A DNA stretch of 64,000 nt from Verrucomicrobiales bacterium (GTDB lineage Bacteria; Verrucomicrobiota; Verrucomicrobiia; Verrucomicrobiales; V1-33), in contig JAGNEJ010000008.1 in NCBI GenBank assembly GCA_018003315.1, forward strand, positions 41,803 to 105,802. Reading direction: 5' to 3'. Positions 36,866-46,309 of the stretch are shown here, piece after piece; the first letter of the stretch is position 1, and each line of letters opens with the position of its first letter. The notes under the pieces were generated by a model. That model made no database searches, was not told the DNA's origin, and saw only the letters and a program-made list of their open reading frames with translations. A program made the translations under genes and the position numbers.

Positions 36866-37980
36866 AGCACATCCTGACAGGTATTCTCTTCGTCCTTCCC
36901 GCGGCGTTCTCCTGCGCCGCCCCGTGGAAGGATGCCCAGGCGGCCCGGCCCCTGACATTTCCACGGGACCACGGCAGCCATCCGGATCATCGCGTGGAGT
37001 GGTGGTATTGCACGGGAAACGTCGAATCCGAGGGAAGGCGATTCGGCTATCAACTGACATTTTTCCGCATCGGAGTCCAGGCGGAACCGCCCAACCCGTC
37101 CCGCTGGGCGGTGCGGGATCTGCACATGGCGCATTTTGCCATTTCCGATCCCGCGGAAAGCCGCTTTTTGCACACGGGGCGGCTCGGACGTGCCGGGGCT
37201 GGATTCAACGGCGCGGCCACGGAAAACCTGCGTGTCTGGCAGGAAAACTGGAGCGCCGCAATGGATGCGGACGGCGTCGTCCACCTGAAGGCGGCGGCGC
37301 ACACGCCCTGCGCCATGAGTCTGACATTGACGCTGAAGCCGCCGCGTGGGCCGGTGCCCCATGGGGAAAATGGCTTCAGCCGGAAAGGTCAGACCGGCGG
37401 CGGTGGCTCGACCTATTATTCCCTGACCCGCCTGGAAACCAGCGGGGTGCTGGCCGTGGACGGAAAGGAACACCGCGTCACCGGATTGAGCTGGATGGAT
37501 CACGAATTCGGCACGCATTTTCTGGATGCCTCCCGCCAGGGGTGGGACTGGATTTCCCTGCACCTGGCTGATGGGAGTGACCTCATGGTTTACCGGCTGC
37601 GCGACCAGAACCGCGATGCCGCGCCGCTGCTTTCCGGAACCCTGGTCGAGCCGGACGGCGCAGTGGTGTGGCTGGGGCCGGAGGATCTGGTCCTGACACC
37701 GGGGCAGATCTGGAAGTCACCCGAAACGGGCGGGGAATATCCCGTGCGGTGGCGGCTGCATTCGCCGTCCCGCGGGTTGAAACTGGAGATTTCCGCGCCA
37801 TTCCCTGAGCAGGAGCTGGTGTTCGCATCCGATCACGGCGGCCCCAGTTACTGGGAGGGCGTCATGGATGCCGCGGGCACCCGCAGCGGCCAGTCGGTGA
37901 CCGGGCGCGGCTATCTGGAAATGACCGGATACGCCGGTCGGGAATTGACCCGATTTTTCGCCCTGCCGGAAAATCCGTAG
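36862..37980 (+). CDS. Exported lipocalin-like AttH/CrtC-family protein
   Basis: A 372-residue protein with a signal peptide (about 1-19) and the lipocalin-like fold of the AttH/CrtC family: [12 protein letters not shown] near the N-terminus and [13 protein letters not shown] in the middle. CrtC is a carotenoid 1,2-hydratase, but the AttH branch occurs with FtsX-type ABC exporters, as in the Agrobacterium attEFGH operon. Here the gene overlaps the permease by 4 bp, so a role with that transporter is more likely than carotenoid chemistry; no carotenoid genes adjoin it. Whether it is an enzyme or a lipid carrier is unknown. Confidence 0.85.
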   Translation: MKHILTGILFVLPAAFSCAAPWKDAQAARPLTFPRDHGSHPDHRVEWWYCTGNVESEGRRFGYQLTFFRIGVQAEPPNPSRWAVRDLHMAHFAISDPAESRFLHTGRLGRAGAGFNGAATENLRVWQENWSAAMDADGVVHLKAAAHTPCAMSLTLTLKPPRGPVPHGENGFSRKGQTGGGGSTYYSLTRLETSGVLAVDGKEHRVTGLSWMDHEFGTHFLDASRQGWDWISLHLADGSDLMVYRLRDQNRDAAPLLSGTLVEPDGAVVWLGPEDLVLTPGQIWKSPETGGEYPVRWRLHSPSRGLKLEISAPFPEQELVFASDHGGPSYWEGVMDAAGTRSGQSVTGRGYLEMTGYAGRELTRFFALPENP

Positions 37981-38044
37981 CCGGAGGCATTGGGGGAAGG
38001 GGGACCTCCCGCTGCTGCCAGTTCCCGCATTTTCCCGCCCTCCC

Positions 38045-38075
38045 ATTTGACACGGGGCCGCGCCCCGTGCCAAAT
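38045..38075. promoter_or_regulatory. 13 bp-arm inverted repeat upstream of carB
   Basis: ATTTG-A-CACGGGG and CCCCGTG-C-CAAAT form a near-perfect hairpin (one mismatch) around a five-base loop, 28 bp before the carB start. There is no T run, so it is a poor intrinsic terminator for the ABC operon. It may be an operator, an attenuator-like hairpin, or an unrelated repeat. Confidence 0.45.
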
Positions 38076-38102
38076 GCTCGCGGTTTCAGCCATTTTCCGC
38101 GC

Positions 38103-41100
38103 ATGCCCAAGGACACCTCCATCCACAAAATCCTCGTCATCGGCTCCGGTCCCATCGTCATCGGACAGGGATGCGAGTTCGACTACTCCGGCGTGCAGGC
38201 CTGCAAGGCGCTGAAGGAGGAGGGCTACACCGTGGTGCTCATCAATTCCAATCCGGCCACGATCATGACCGATCCGGAGTTTGCGGCGCGCACCTACATT
38301 GAGCCGATCACCCCGGAAGTGGTGGAAAAGATCATCGAAAAGGAAAAGCCCGACGCACTGCTGCCGACACTGGGCGGGCAGACGGCGCTGAATACATCCA
38401 TGTCGCTCTGGCGCAGCGGGGTGCTGGCCAAACACCGTGTCCGGATGATCGGCGCCAAGGCGGAGGCGATTGAAAAAGGCGAGGACCGTCTGCTGTTCAA
38501 GGAAGCGATGCTGCGCATCGGCCTGGACCTGCCCAAAAGCGGTGTGGCTCACACGCTGGAAGAAGGCCGGAAGGTGGCCGAGGAAATTGGAACGTTTCCG
38601 CTCATCATCCGCCCGGCGTACACGCTGGGCGGCACCGGCGGCGGCATTGCCTACAACCGCGAAGAATTCGACGCCATCGTCGCCGGCGGACTGGACCTTT
38701 CCCCGGTCACCGAAGTGCTGATCGAGGAGTCACTGCTCGGCTGGAAGGAATTTGAAATGGAGGTCATGCGCGACCAGGCCGACAACTGCGTGGTCGTTTG
38801 TTCCATCGAAAACCTGGACCCGATGGGCGTGCATACGGGGGATTCGATCACCGTGGCGCCGACGCAGACGCTGACCGACCGCGAATTCCAGATCATGCGC
38901 GATGCCTCGTTCGCCGTGATCCGCGAAATCGGCGTGGAGACCGGCGGATCCAACATCCAGTTTGCCACGCACCCGGAGACCGGGCGCATGATCGTCATCG
39001 AAATGAATCCGCGCGTCAGCCGCTCGTCGGCGCTGGCGTCGAAGGCCACCGGTTTCCCCATCGCCAAGATCGCCGCCAAGCTGGCCGTGGGATACACGCT
39101 GGATGAAATCAAAAACGACATCACCCGCGAGACCCCTGCCAGCTTCGAACCGACCATCGACTACTGCGTGGTAAAAGTGCCGCGCTTCACGTTCGAGAAA
39201 TTCCCCGCCGCCAATCCGGTGCTGACCACGCAGATGAAGTCCGTCGGCGAAGCCATGGCCATCGGACGCACGTTCAAAGAGGCGCTGCAAAAGGCGCTGC
39301 GTTCGCTGGAAACCGGCCGCGCCGGCCTCGGTGCCGACGGCAAGGATCCGGTGAATCCGCCGCGCGATGAAATTGTCAGGAAACTGAGCGTGCCGAACGC
39401 CGAACGCATCTTCTGGCTCGGCGTGGCCTTCCGCGAAGGCTTCAGCGTGGAGGAGATTTTCGACCTGACCAAGATTGATCCGTGGTTCCTGCGGAATATT
39501 GAGGAGATCGTGACCGCCGAGCGCGAAGTGCGGAACGCAGGCGTCCCGCCTGTTCTGGCCGGCGGGCGTCCCGCCTGCAGGGTTCCATTCAAAGCATTCG
39601 CTCCCGACTCGGACATCCACAAGCACCGCCGCAATCTCCCCCACTGGGAACAACCAGGCGCGACCTACTTCATCACCTTCCGCCTTGCTGACTCCATCCC
39701 CGCTTCCCTCATCAGCACATGGGAAGCCGAACTGGCCGCCTGGGAAGAACGCCATCCGCAGCCGTGGAATGTCAAAACCACCGCCGAGTTCAAGGTGCTT
39801 TTCTATGAGCGGCGTCAGGACTGGCTGGACCAGGGCCACGGCTCCTGCACGCTCCGCAAGCCCGCCGCCGCCGACATGGTGGCAAAGGCGCTGCGGCACT
39901 TTGATGGCGAACGCTATGCCCTCGATCACTTTGTGGTCATGCCCAACCATGTGCATGTGCTGCTCAGTCCGCTGAGCGGGCATGGCTTGCCGGACATTCT
40001 TCATTCCTGGAAATCGTTTACGGCCAAAGAGATCAACAAACTGGAAAACTGCTCAGGGAAATTCTGGATGGAGGAGAGCTTTGACCGGATTGTGCGTGAT
40101 CTGGAGGAATTGGATTACTACCGGCGCTACATACTGGAAAACCCGGTGAAGGCAGGGCTGAGCGAGGAGCAATGCGTGTTGGGGAGCGATGTGAAGATCC
40201 TCCATGAGGATCAGCACATGCAGGCGGGACGCCCGCAAGCCAGCACAGGCGGGACGCCTGTGTTCCCTGCGGCACCACTTGCGTTGTCCGGGGATGCATT
40301 CCGCCGCTGCAAACGCCTCGGCTTCTCGGACCGGCAACTCGCCCACCTCACCGGACAAAGCGAAGACGCCATCCGCACCGCCCGCAAAGCCGCCGGCATC
40401 ATTCCCACCTACCGCCTCGTGGACACCTGCGCGGCGGAGTTCGAGGCCTACACGCCATATTATTACTCCACCTACGGCGAGGAGAACGAGACGCGGCCGT
40501 CCGCCAAGCGCAAAGTCATGATCCTCGGCGGCGGACCGAACCGGATCGGGCAGGGCATCGAATTCGACTACTGCTGCGTGCATGCCTCCTTTGCGCTGAA
40601 GGAAATGGGCTTCGAGACCATCATGGTGAATTCGACCCCGGAGACCGTCTCCACCGACTACGACACCAGCGACCGCCTCTACTTCGAGCCGCTCACGTTC
40701 GAGGACGTGATGAACATTTACGAAAACGAGCAGTGCTGGGGCGTCATCGTCCAGTTGGGCGGCCAGACGCCGCTGAATCTTGCGGCCAAACTCGAAGAGG
40801 CCGGCTGCAACATCATCGGCACCTCGCCAAAGAGCATTGAACTCGCTGAGGATCGCAAGTTTTTCGCCAAGCTCCTCGATGACCTGAAACTCAATCAGGC
40901 CCCCAGCGGCACCGCGGTGACGGAAGACGAAGCGGTGGAAATCGCCCGGCGGATTTCCTATCCCGTGCTGGTCCGTCCCAGCTTTGTGCTCGGCGGACGC
41001 GCCATGCAGATCGTCTATAACGATGACGAAATCCGCCACTACATGCGCTACGCCGTGCAGGCCAGTCCGGACCGTCCGGTGCTCGTGGACCGCTTCCTGG

Positions 41101-42092
41101 AAGACGCGGCGGAAGTGGACGTCGATGTCATTTCCGACGGCGAAACCACGGTGGTCGGCGCCATCATGGAGCACATCGAACAGGCTGGCGTGCACAGCGG
41201 CGACAGCGCCTGCGTCATTCCCGCCTTCGGCCTCAGTGAACCGATCAAGGCCGAGATCATGCGTGCGGCCAAGGAACTGGCCAAAGCGCTGAACGTCATC
41301 GGCCTCATGAACATCCAGTTCGCGGTGAAGGACGGACTGCTCTACGTCATCGAAGTCAACCCGCGCGCCAGCCGCACGGTGCCGTTTGTTTCCAAAGCCA
41401 TCGGACGCCCGCTCGCCAAATACGCCGCCAAAATCATGGCCAGCGAAGGCCTGAAAAAGCAGGGCCTAACCGAAATGAAACTGGAGACGCTGCAGTCGCT
41501 CGGCTTTGCCAGCGAGATCATCCCCGCCCACTACAACGTGAAGGAAGCCGTCTTCCCGTTCTCCAAATTCCCCGGCGTGGACATCGCGCTCGGCCCGGAA
41601 ATGAAGAGCACTGGCGAAGTCATGGGCATCGATGCTGATCACGCCATGGCTTTTGCCAAAAGCCAGATGGCCGCCGGCAACAGCCTGCCGCTCAAAGGCA
41701 GAATCTTCATCAGCGTCAGCGACCGCCAGAAAGACCGCATCGCCGCCATCGCCAAGGAATACCACAATCTCGGCTTCAGCCTCGTCGCCACCAATGGCAC
41801 CCGCAAAGCCATCGTGGATGCCGGCATCCCGTGCGAACTCGTCCACAAAATCGCCGAGGGCCGCCGCCCCAACATCCTCGACATGATGAAGAACGGGGAA
41901 ATCGCCATGATCATCAACACGCCGAGCGAGCAGATCACGCGGAAGGATGAAGTTCTCATCCGCAGCACCAGCGTCACCACCCGGACGCCGATTCATACCA
42001 CCCTGCGCGGGGCTCGTGCTGCCGCCCACGCCATCCGATCGCTCCAGAAAAACAGGCTGGAGGTCAAGCCGCTGCAGGAATACCACCGCTGA
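38103..42092 (+). CDS. carB: Carbamoyl-phosphate synthase large subunit with in-frame RAYT insertion
   Basis: A 1329-residue large subunit, which makes carbamoyl phosphate from bicarbonate, ATP and glutamine-derived ammonia for pyrimidines and arginine. Both ATP-grasp halves look intact: [17 protein letters not shown] opens the first and [17 protein letters not shown] the second. The C-terminal allosteric/MGS domain has [16 protein letters not shown]. Removing residues 479-719 leaves 1088 residues, the normal family size. That block lies inside the oligomerisation domain and encodes a REP-associated tyrosine transposase with REP-like ends; host sequence resumes at [12 protein letters not shown]. 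The frame is kept because the insertion is exactly 241 codons. Start 38103 matches the family N-terminus. carA is not adjacent. Confidence 0.93.
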   Translation: MPKDTSIHKILVIGSGPIVIGQGCEFDYSGVQACKALKEEGYTVVLINSNPATIMTDPEFAARTYIEPITPEVVEKIIEKEKPDALLPTLGGQTALNTSMSLWRSGVLAKHRVRMIGAKAEAIEKGEDRLLFKEAMLRIGLDLPKSGVAHTLEEGRKVAEEIGTFPLIIRPAYTLGGTGGGIAYNREEFDAIVAGGLDLSPVTEVLIEESLLGWKEFEMEVMRDQADNCVVVCSIENLDPMGVHTGDSITVAPTQTLTDREFQIMRDASFAVIREIGVETGGSNIQFATHPETGRMIVIEMNPRVSRSSALASKATGFPIAKIAAKLAVGYTLDEIKNDITRETPASFEPTIDYCVVKVPRFTFEKFPAANPVLTTQMKSVGEAMAIGRTFKEALQKALRSLETGRAGLGADGKDPVNPPRDEIVRKLSVPNAERIFWLGVAFREGFSVEEIFDLTKIDPWFLRNIEEIVTAEREVRNAGVPPVLAGGRPACRVPFKAFAPDSDIHKHRRNLPHWEQPGATYFITFRLADSIPASLISTWEAELAAWEERHPQPWNVKTTAEFKVLFYERRQDWLDQGHGSCTLRKPAAADMVAKALRHFDGERYALDHFVVMPNHVHVLLSPLSGHGLPDILHSWKSFTAKEINKLENCSGKFWMEESFDRIVRDLEELDYYRRYILENPVKAGLSEEQCVLGSDVKILHEDQHMQAGRPQASTGGTPVFPAAPLALSGDAFRRCKRLGFSDRQLAHLTGQSEDAIRTARKAAGIIPTYRLVDTCAAEFEAYTPYYYSTYGEENETRPSAKRKVMILGGGPNRIGQGIEFDYCCVHASFALKEMGFETIMVNSTPETVSTDYDTSDRLYFEPLTFEDVMNIYENEQCWGVIVQLGGQTPLNLAAKLEEAGCNIIGTSPKSIELAEDRKFFAKLLDDLKLNQAPSGTAVTEDEAVEIARRISYPVLVRPSFVLGGRAMQIVYNDDEIRHYMRYAVQASPDRPVLVDRFLEDAAEVDVDVISDGETTVVGAIMEHIEQAGVHSGDSACVIPAFGLSEPIKAEIMRAAKELAKALNVIGLMNIQFAVKDGLLYVIEVNPRASRTVPFVSKAIGRPLAKYAAKIMASEGLKKQGLTEMKLETLQSLGFASEIIPAHYNVKEAVFPFSKFPGVDIALGPEMKSTGEVMGIDADHAMAFAKSQMAAGNSLPLKGRIFISVSDRQKDRIAAIAKEYHNLGFSLVATNGTRKAIVDAGIPCELVHKIAEGRRPNILDMMKNGEIAMIINTPSEQITRKDEVLIRSTSVTTRTPIHTTLRGARAAAHAIRSLQKNRLEVKPLQEYHR
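39538..39578 (+). repeat. Left REP-like repeat pair of the carB RAYT element
   Basis: Two GC-rich imperfect palindromes: CAGGCGTCCCGCCTG (39538-39552) and GCGGGCGTCCCGCCTGC (39562-39578), separated by 9 bp. Both are exact reverse complements of repeats at the other end of the element. They are translated in the fusion as short Gly/Pro/Val/Ala peptides. Confidence 0.85.
40220..40260 (-). repeat. Right REP-like repeat pair of the carB RAYT element
   Basis: GCAGGCGGGACGCCCGC (40220-40236) and CAGGCGGGACGCCTG (40246-40260), again 9 bp apart. These are perfect inverted copies of the left pair, so the two 41 bp ends mirror each other. This is a BIME-like arrangement around the transposase. Confidence 0.85.
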
Positions 42093-42217
42093 ATCCGGTG
42101 ATGCATTTTTTATCTCAGGCCAGACGGCGGTCCGTTTGCCGTGTTCGCGCGGGACGCGCCTTGCCCTGCACCACTTCACGGTTCGCAAAATGCGACGGCT
42201 GTTCTAAATTTCCCCCA

Positions 42218-45200
42218 ATGAAACGACCGCATTTTTCCAAACTGACGAGACCAGTGCTTCTGCTGGCAGTTCCAGCAGGGGTGGCCCTGGCGAATCCACA
42301 GGGAGAGCAGGTGCGCTCAGGAACCGCAGTGTTCGAGCGCACTGGAGCCGGGCTGCGCATTGTGCAGGGCTCGGATCGCGCGATCATTCACTGGAGCGAT
42401 TTTTCCATCGCAGCCGGGGAGACGACGCAGTTTGTCCAGCCCGGTGCCGCCTCTGCGACGTTGAACCGCGTCACCGGCGGGCTTCCGTCATCCATTTACG
42501 GCAGCCTGAGCGCCAACGGAAAGATCTTCCTCATCAACCCGAATGGAGTGCTGGTGGGACCGGGCGGGCGGGTGGATGCGCAGAGCTTCATTGCCTCCAC
42601 GCTCGACGTTCCGGATGCGGCGTTTCTTGCCGGCGGGGAGTTGAATTTTTCCGGCCCCTCGCAGGCGGAGGTGGTCAATCATGGCGTGATCCATGCGATG
42701 GGCGGCGATGTCTTTCTGCTGGGACGGACCGTGGAGAATCACGGCACGCTCACCGCTCCGCAGGGAACGGTGGGACTGGGGGCGGGACAGGAAATTTTGC
42801 TGAAACAGTCCGGGGAGGAGCGGCTTTTGGTCAAGCCCGCGGGCGCAGGAAAATCTGCGGCGGGCGTCACGAATACGGGAACGATTCAGGCAGCCAGCGC
42901 TGAACTCAAGGCCCACGGAAATCTCTATGCGATGGCGATCAACAACCAGGGGACCATTCGGGCCAACGGCGCGGTGAAATCCGGCGGCCGGGTGCGTCTG
43001 GTTTCCACGGGCAACAGCAAGGTGGTGAACACCGGGACCATTTCCGCAAAGCGGGGCAGCCAGGGCGGGGAAATCCGGGTGGATGCGGGACCGGGAGGCA
43101 CGGTGGAAAACGCAGGGAAGCTGGATGCGGCATCCGTCGTTGCCGGAACCCTGCCGGGCGAGGATGCCAGCGGCGGATCCATTGTGGTGGAGGGGCAGCG
43201 CATTTCCCTAACGGAATCAGCCGAACTGAACGCCAGCGGCCTGACAAATGGTGGAATGATCGCGGTGGGCGGGGGATTCCAGGGGCGCGATGCCGCAATC
43301 CGCAATGCGGAGGAAACGCTGGTGAGTCCCGGAGCGCGGCTGTTGGCGGATGGCGGAGTGGGCGACGGTGGCAGGGTGTTCATCTGGTCGAACCGCACGA
43401 CAACATTTGGCGGCGAGATCCGGGCGCAAAGCCAGGGCGCCGGACGGGGCGGTGTGGCGGAGGTTTCCTCCCTGCGGCGCCTGGATTTTCAAGGAACGGC
43501 GGATCTGCGCTCCGCTCAGGGTGCCAACGGAACCCTGATCCTGGACCCGAATGATGCCGAGGTGAACACCGTGTCCAGCATTCCAGGAGCCACCCTGATC
43601 ACTCCCATCGCACTAACAAATCAGTTGAATTTCGGAAACGTGGTGGTCCACACGTCTGGCGGCGATGCCGAAACGGGGACCATCTCCATCAAGGCGCCGG
43701 TGCAGTATGCCTCGCCAAATTCCCTGACATTTGCCGCCCACGGCGACATTCTGGTATTGGCCCGCGTGGTCAACGACGGCGTGGCCGGGCAGGGTGGATC
43801 GGTGAATTTTGTTTCCGGCTGGGACGGCGTCACCGGGTTCGCGGCGACGCCGGGTGCCGGGATCGAACCGGGGCTGTTTCAGCTCAGCCAGGTGCTGGCC
43901 AATCCTGCGAGCTACGGCAATGGCGGTGCGGAAATGCACATCGGTGCGGCATCGGCCACGCAAAGCGCGGCAGTGGGGTCGCGCTGGGGAGAAACGGCGC
44001 TGTTCGGTGGCAGCCTGAAGCTGCGGGGCACGGACAACGGACTGGTGCTGCCAGGCCAGGGCTTTGCGCAGGTGGGCATTCCCGCAGCCGATGCCCCCGG
44101 CAGCGGGGCGGGCGGAAACATCCGCATTTTCATGAAGGAAAGCGTTGCCCTGACGGGCGGACTGCAATCCGGAGCGTATGCACAGATCGGTCACGGTGGC
44201 TATCTGGCGCTGGCACCGGCGAATTCCGGCCAGCCGGTGCAGGGGAACATCGCGGTGAATGCGGTCGGCGTCCTCACCCTCCTCGCGGGTGGCGATGCCG
44301 CCTATGCGCAGATCGGCCATGGCGGCGTCAATGGCAGGGCGGATTTGTCAGGAAACATCAGCGTAACGACGGCAGACGCGCTGCTCAATGCCCAGACTTC
44401 CCATGTGCAAATCGGCCACGGCGGACAGCAGCACGCCGGAGAGAAAAGCGGATCGCTCACCCTGAGCGATTCCGGACGGCTGAGCCTGCGTGCGGATGCC
44501 AGCTTTGTGCGGGTTGGGCACGGGGGCCGCGGGGGTGCCGGGGCTGCGCTGGGGGACATTGCGGTGGCCGCGACCGCACTGGATTTGTTCGGCGGCACCA
44601 GTGCGGCCGCCATGGCACAGATCGGTCACGGCGGGCCGAATTTCACCGGCAGTGCCACGGGAGATCTCGCATTGAACCTTTCCGGTCCGGTGGTGCTCAG
44701 CGGCGGACAGGGACGTGGCGCGGCGGCACAGATCGGCCACGGTGGCCACTGGAATGTGCTTCCCGCCATTTCCCCGCCGACACTGAGCGGGCGGATTTCG
44801 CTGACCGGCGGCGCCAGCATCGATCTGATTTCCGGCCCCGGACAGCCTGAATCCTACGCGCAGCTCGGGCATGGGGGATTTCGGGCGCCGGGGGACAAGT
44901 CCGGCGACATTGTGGTCCAAACCACCGGCACCGGAGACATTTTTGCCTCCGCCAAAACCAGCAGTCTTTCCTATGCGCAGATCGGCCATGGCGGCACCCA
45001 GTCGCCCGGATCCGCCACTGGCAGCATTTCGATTTCCGCGCCGCGGCGCAGCCTGACCCTGACAAATGATGCGTCCAACACCACGGCGCAAGTCGGTCAC
45101 AGCGGCAATGGGACCGGACCAGGGGCGGTGCTGGAAGGGCCGATTACGCTGGATGTGAGATCGCTCACGGTGGACGGAGGATTTTCCAATGGCGGCGGGG

Positions 45201-46300
45201 CTCTGGTGGGGCATTCCGGCGGCGGCAACCGCAAGGACGGAGCCATTTCCGTGACGGCGGAGAACGATGTCCGCCTGATGGCGGACGGACTTTCGGCATT
45301 TGCCCGGCTCGGGCACCGCAACCTGCTGGAGTCCGACTCGGCGGCCAGTGGCGACATCACCGTGGTGTCCGACAACGTGCTGCTCACCCAGGGCGGGGTG
45401 GACGGAGCGGTGCAGATCGGCCATGCGGCCATGCCGGAAGGGCAGACCACGCTTTCTGGAACGATCGCCGTCGATGCCTTCACCCTGAGCATGGAAGCCG
45501 GAAATCTGATGGGGCATTCCGGCGGAGCTGCAGTGACCGGGGATGTGTCTTACGCCGGCGAATCCCTGACGATGTTCGGTGGCGGGCGCATCGGTCACCG
45601 CAGCAAATTCGGGGAACGTCACGGCGGCATTTCTCTGGAAACGGACAATGCGGTGGTGGACGGGGTGGTGGGTCATGAAGCGGGAACCGGCGCGGTGTCG
45701 GGCGACGTAATGGTCCGCGTGGGCACCACGCTGGAATTGTCAGGGTCCATCGGGCACGATCCGGAGACTGCTCCGGATTTTTCCCCTGCGTCCGGCGGCA
45801 GGACCTGGGTGGGAGCGGGTCTGGAAGGAGGCGGAGAACTGATCCTGCATGACCAGGCTGCCTTCAGAGGCGGAAATGCCGGCGAACTGCGCATCTACGT
45901 TCCGTTGCCGGAACGCATTATTTTTGATGAAGGGGCACAGGTCCATTTTAATGACCAGATGGAAACCGCCATTCCCCCGGATCGAACGCTGCCTGGATTC
46001 ACATTCGGAACCGGCCCGTATGCGTCGCCCTATCGGGTGTATTATTTCGACCAGCCTGCGCCTGGCAGCGCCGCAGCCAGAGTGCGGCACGGAGCCGTTT
46101 CCACGCCGCCGTCCGTGCCTCCCCCGGTGGATTTCCGCCGGTGGCTGCAGGAACTGCGCGCCGCGGAAACGCCGCCGACGCCGGTCCAGTGGAGAGGCGG
46201 CGTAAACGAGGGCTGGGGAGGGCCGGTGAAACGCAGACGTCCGGGCGCTTCCAGTTTTGAGGCGTTTCAAACCCAGATGCCGGTCCGTCCCCAAAAGTAA
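42218..46300 (+). CDS. Two-partner secretion exoprotein (TpsA) with 'IGHGG' repeat beta-helix
   Basis: A 1360-residue secreted protein. A signal peptide (about 1-25) is followed by the filamentous-haemagglutinin-type TPS domain: VFERTGAGLRIVQGS, IHWSDFSIAAGETTQF and LINPNGVLVGPGG, which directs export through a TpsB pore. The rest is Gly/Ala-rich, low in aromatic residues and beta-helix-like. Residues about 650-1180 contain some 16 repeats built around A-Q-I-G-H-G-G, degenerating towards the C-terminus. The C-terminal 130 residues are unique and end in a basic, Pro-rich tail. It is followed 9 bp later by the tpsB gene, clearly one operon. The likely role is surface adhesion or a secreted matrix protein; the ligand is unknown. 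ATG 42218 gives the signal peptide. Confidence 0.88.
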   Translation: MKRPHFSKLTRPVLLLAVPAGVALANPQGEQVRSGTAVFERTGAGLRIVQGSDRAIIHWSDFSIAAGETTQFVQPGAASATLNRVTGGLPSSIYGSLSANGKIFLINPNGVLVGPGGRVDAQSFIASTLDVPDAAFLAGGELNFSGPSQAEVVNHGVIHAMGGDVFLLGRTVENHGTLTAPQGTVGLGAGQEILLKQSGEERLLVKPAGAGKSAAGVTNTGTIQAASAELKAHGNLYAMAINNQGTIRANGAVKSGGRVRLVSTGNSKVVNTGTISAKRGSQGGEIRVDAGPGGTVENAGKLDAASVVAGTLPGEDASGGSIVVEGQRISLTESAELNASGLTNGGMIAVGGGFQGRDAAIRNAEETLVSPGARLLADGGVGDGGRVFIWSNRTTTFGGEIRAQSQGAGRGGVAEVSSLRRLDFQGTADLRSAQGANGTLILDPNDAEVNTVSSIPGATLITPIALTNQLNFGNVVVHTSGGDAETGTISIKAPVQYASPNSLTFAAHGDILVLARVVNDGVAGQGGSVNFVSGWDGVTGFAATPGAGIEPGLFQLSQVLANPASYGNGGAEMHIGAASATQSAAVGSRWGETALFGGSLKLRGTDNGLVLPGQGFAQVGIPAADAPGSGAGGNIRIFMKESVALTGGLQSGAYAQIGHGGYLALAPANSGQPVQGNIAVNAVGVLTLLAGGDAAYAQIGHGGVNGRADLSGNISVTTADALLNAQTSHVQIGHGGQQHAGEKSGSLTLSDSGRLSLRADASFVRVGHGGRGGAGAALGDIAVAATALDLFGGTSAAAMAQIGHGGPNFTGSATGDLALNLSGPVVLSGGQGRGAAAQIGHGGHWNVLPAISPPTLSGRISLTGGASIDLISGPGQPESYAQLGHGGFRAPGDKSGDIVVQTTGTGDIFASAKTSSLSYAQIGHGGTQSPGSATGSISISAPRRSLTLTNDASNTTAQVGHSGNGTGPGAVLEGPITLDVRSLTVDGGFSNGGGALVGHSGGGNRKDGAISVTAENDVRLMADGLSAFARLGHRNLLESDSAASGDITVVSDNVLLTQGGVDGAVQIGHAAMPEGQTTLSGTIAVDAFTLSMEAGNLMGHSGGAAVTGDVSYAGESLTMFGGGRIGHRSKFGERHGGISLETDNAVVDGVVGHEAGTGAVSGDVMVRVGTTLELSGSIGHDPETAPDFSPASGGRTWVGAGLEGGGELILHDQAAFRGGNAGELRIYVPLPERIIFDEGAQVHFNDQMETAIPPDRTLPGFTFGTGPYASPYRVYYFDQPAPGSAAARVRHGAVSTPPSVPPPVDFRRWLQELRAAETPPTPVQWRGGVNEGWGGPVKRRRPGASSFEAFQTQMPVRPQK
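44170..45770 (+). repeat. About 16 'IGHGG' coding repeats in the TpsA exoprotein
   Basis: Recurring AQIGHGG-type units about every 30-45 residues. Early copies are nearly identical (YAQIGHGG, VQIGHGG, AQIGHGG). Later copies drift to VGHSG, LGHRN, MGHSGG, IGHRS and VGHEAG. Each is followed by a short loop and a beta-strand phrase such as SGDIVV or TGSISI, consistent with one rung per turn of a beta-helix with a fixed Gly-His corner. Confidence 0.85.
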
Positions 46301-46309
46301 CGCTGCGAC

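Larger units (their letters stand above)
39538..40260 (+). mobile_element. REP-associated tyrosine transposase (RAYT, Y1 HUH type) inserted in carB
   Basis: A 723 bp element inside carB, in frame. The encoded domain (residues about 505-705 of the fusion) opens with [20 protein letters not shown], the classic RAYT N-terminus. It carries an HVH metal-binding motif in MPNHVHVLL (H616, H618), and a catalytic Tyr candidate at Y676 in [11 protein letters not shown]. All three are intact, so it may be an active single-strand transposase. The ends are REP-like palindromes in inverted orientation. RAYTs normally stand alone next to REP sequences; I know of no case where one is translated inside carbamoyl-phosphate synthase. 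It has no obvious ribosome-binding site of its own. Confidence 0.88.

Noticed and set aside
36862..37980. A carotenoid 1,2-hydratase (CrtC)
   Set aside because: Same fold, but it is in an ABC-exporter operon of the AttEFGH type with no carotenoid genes nearby.
39538..40260. carB insertion as an intein
   Set aside because: No splicing-block residues (Cys/Ser at the entry or a terminal His-Asn) are seen at the junctions, while REP-like ends and HUH/Tyr motifs mark a transposase.
38103..42092. carB as a pseudogene broken by the insertion
   Set aside because: The frame is continuous, both ATP-grasp halves and the allosteric domain look intact, and the insert is exactly 241 codons.
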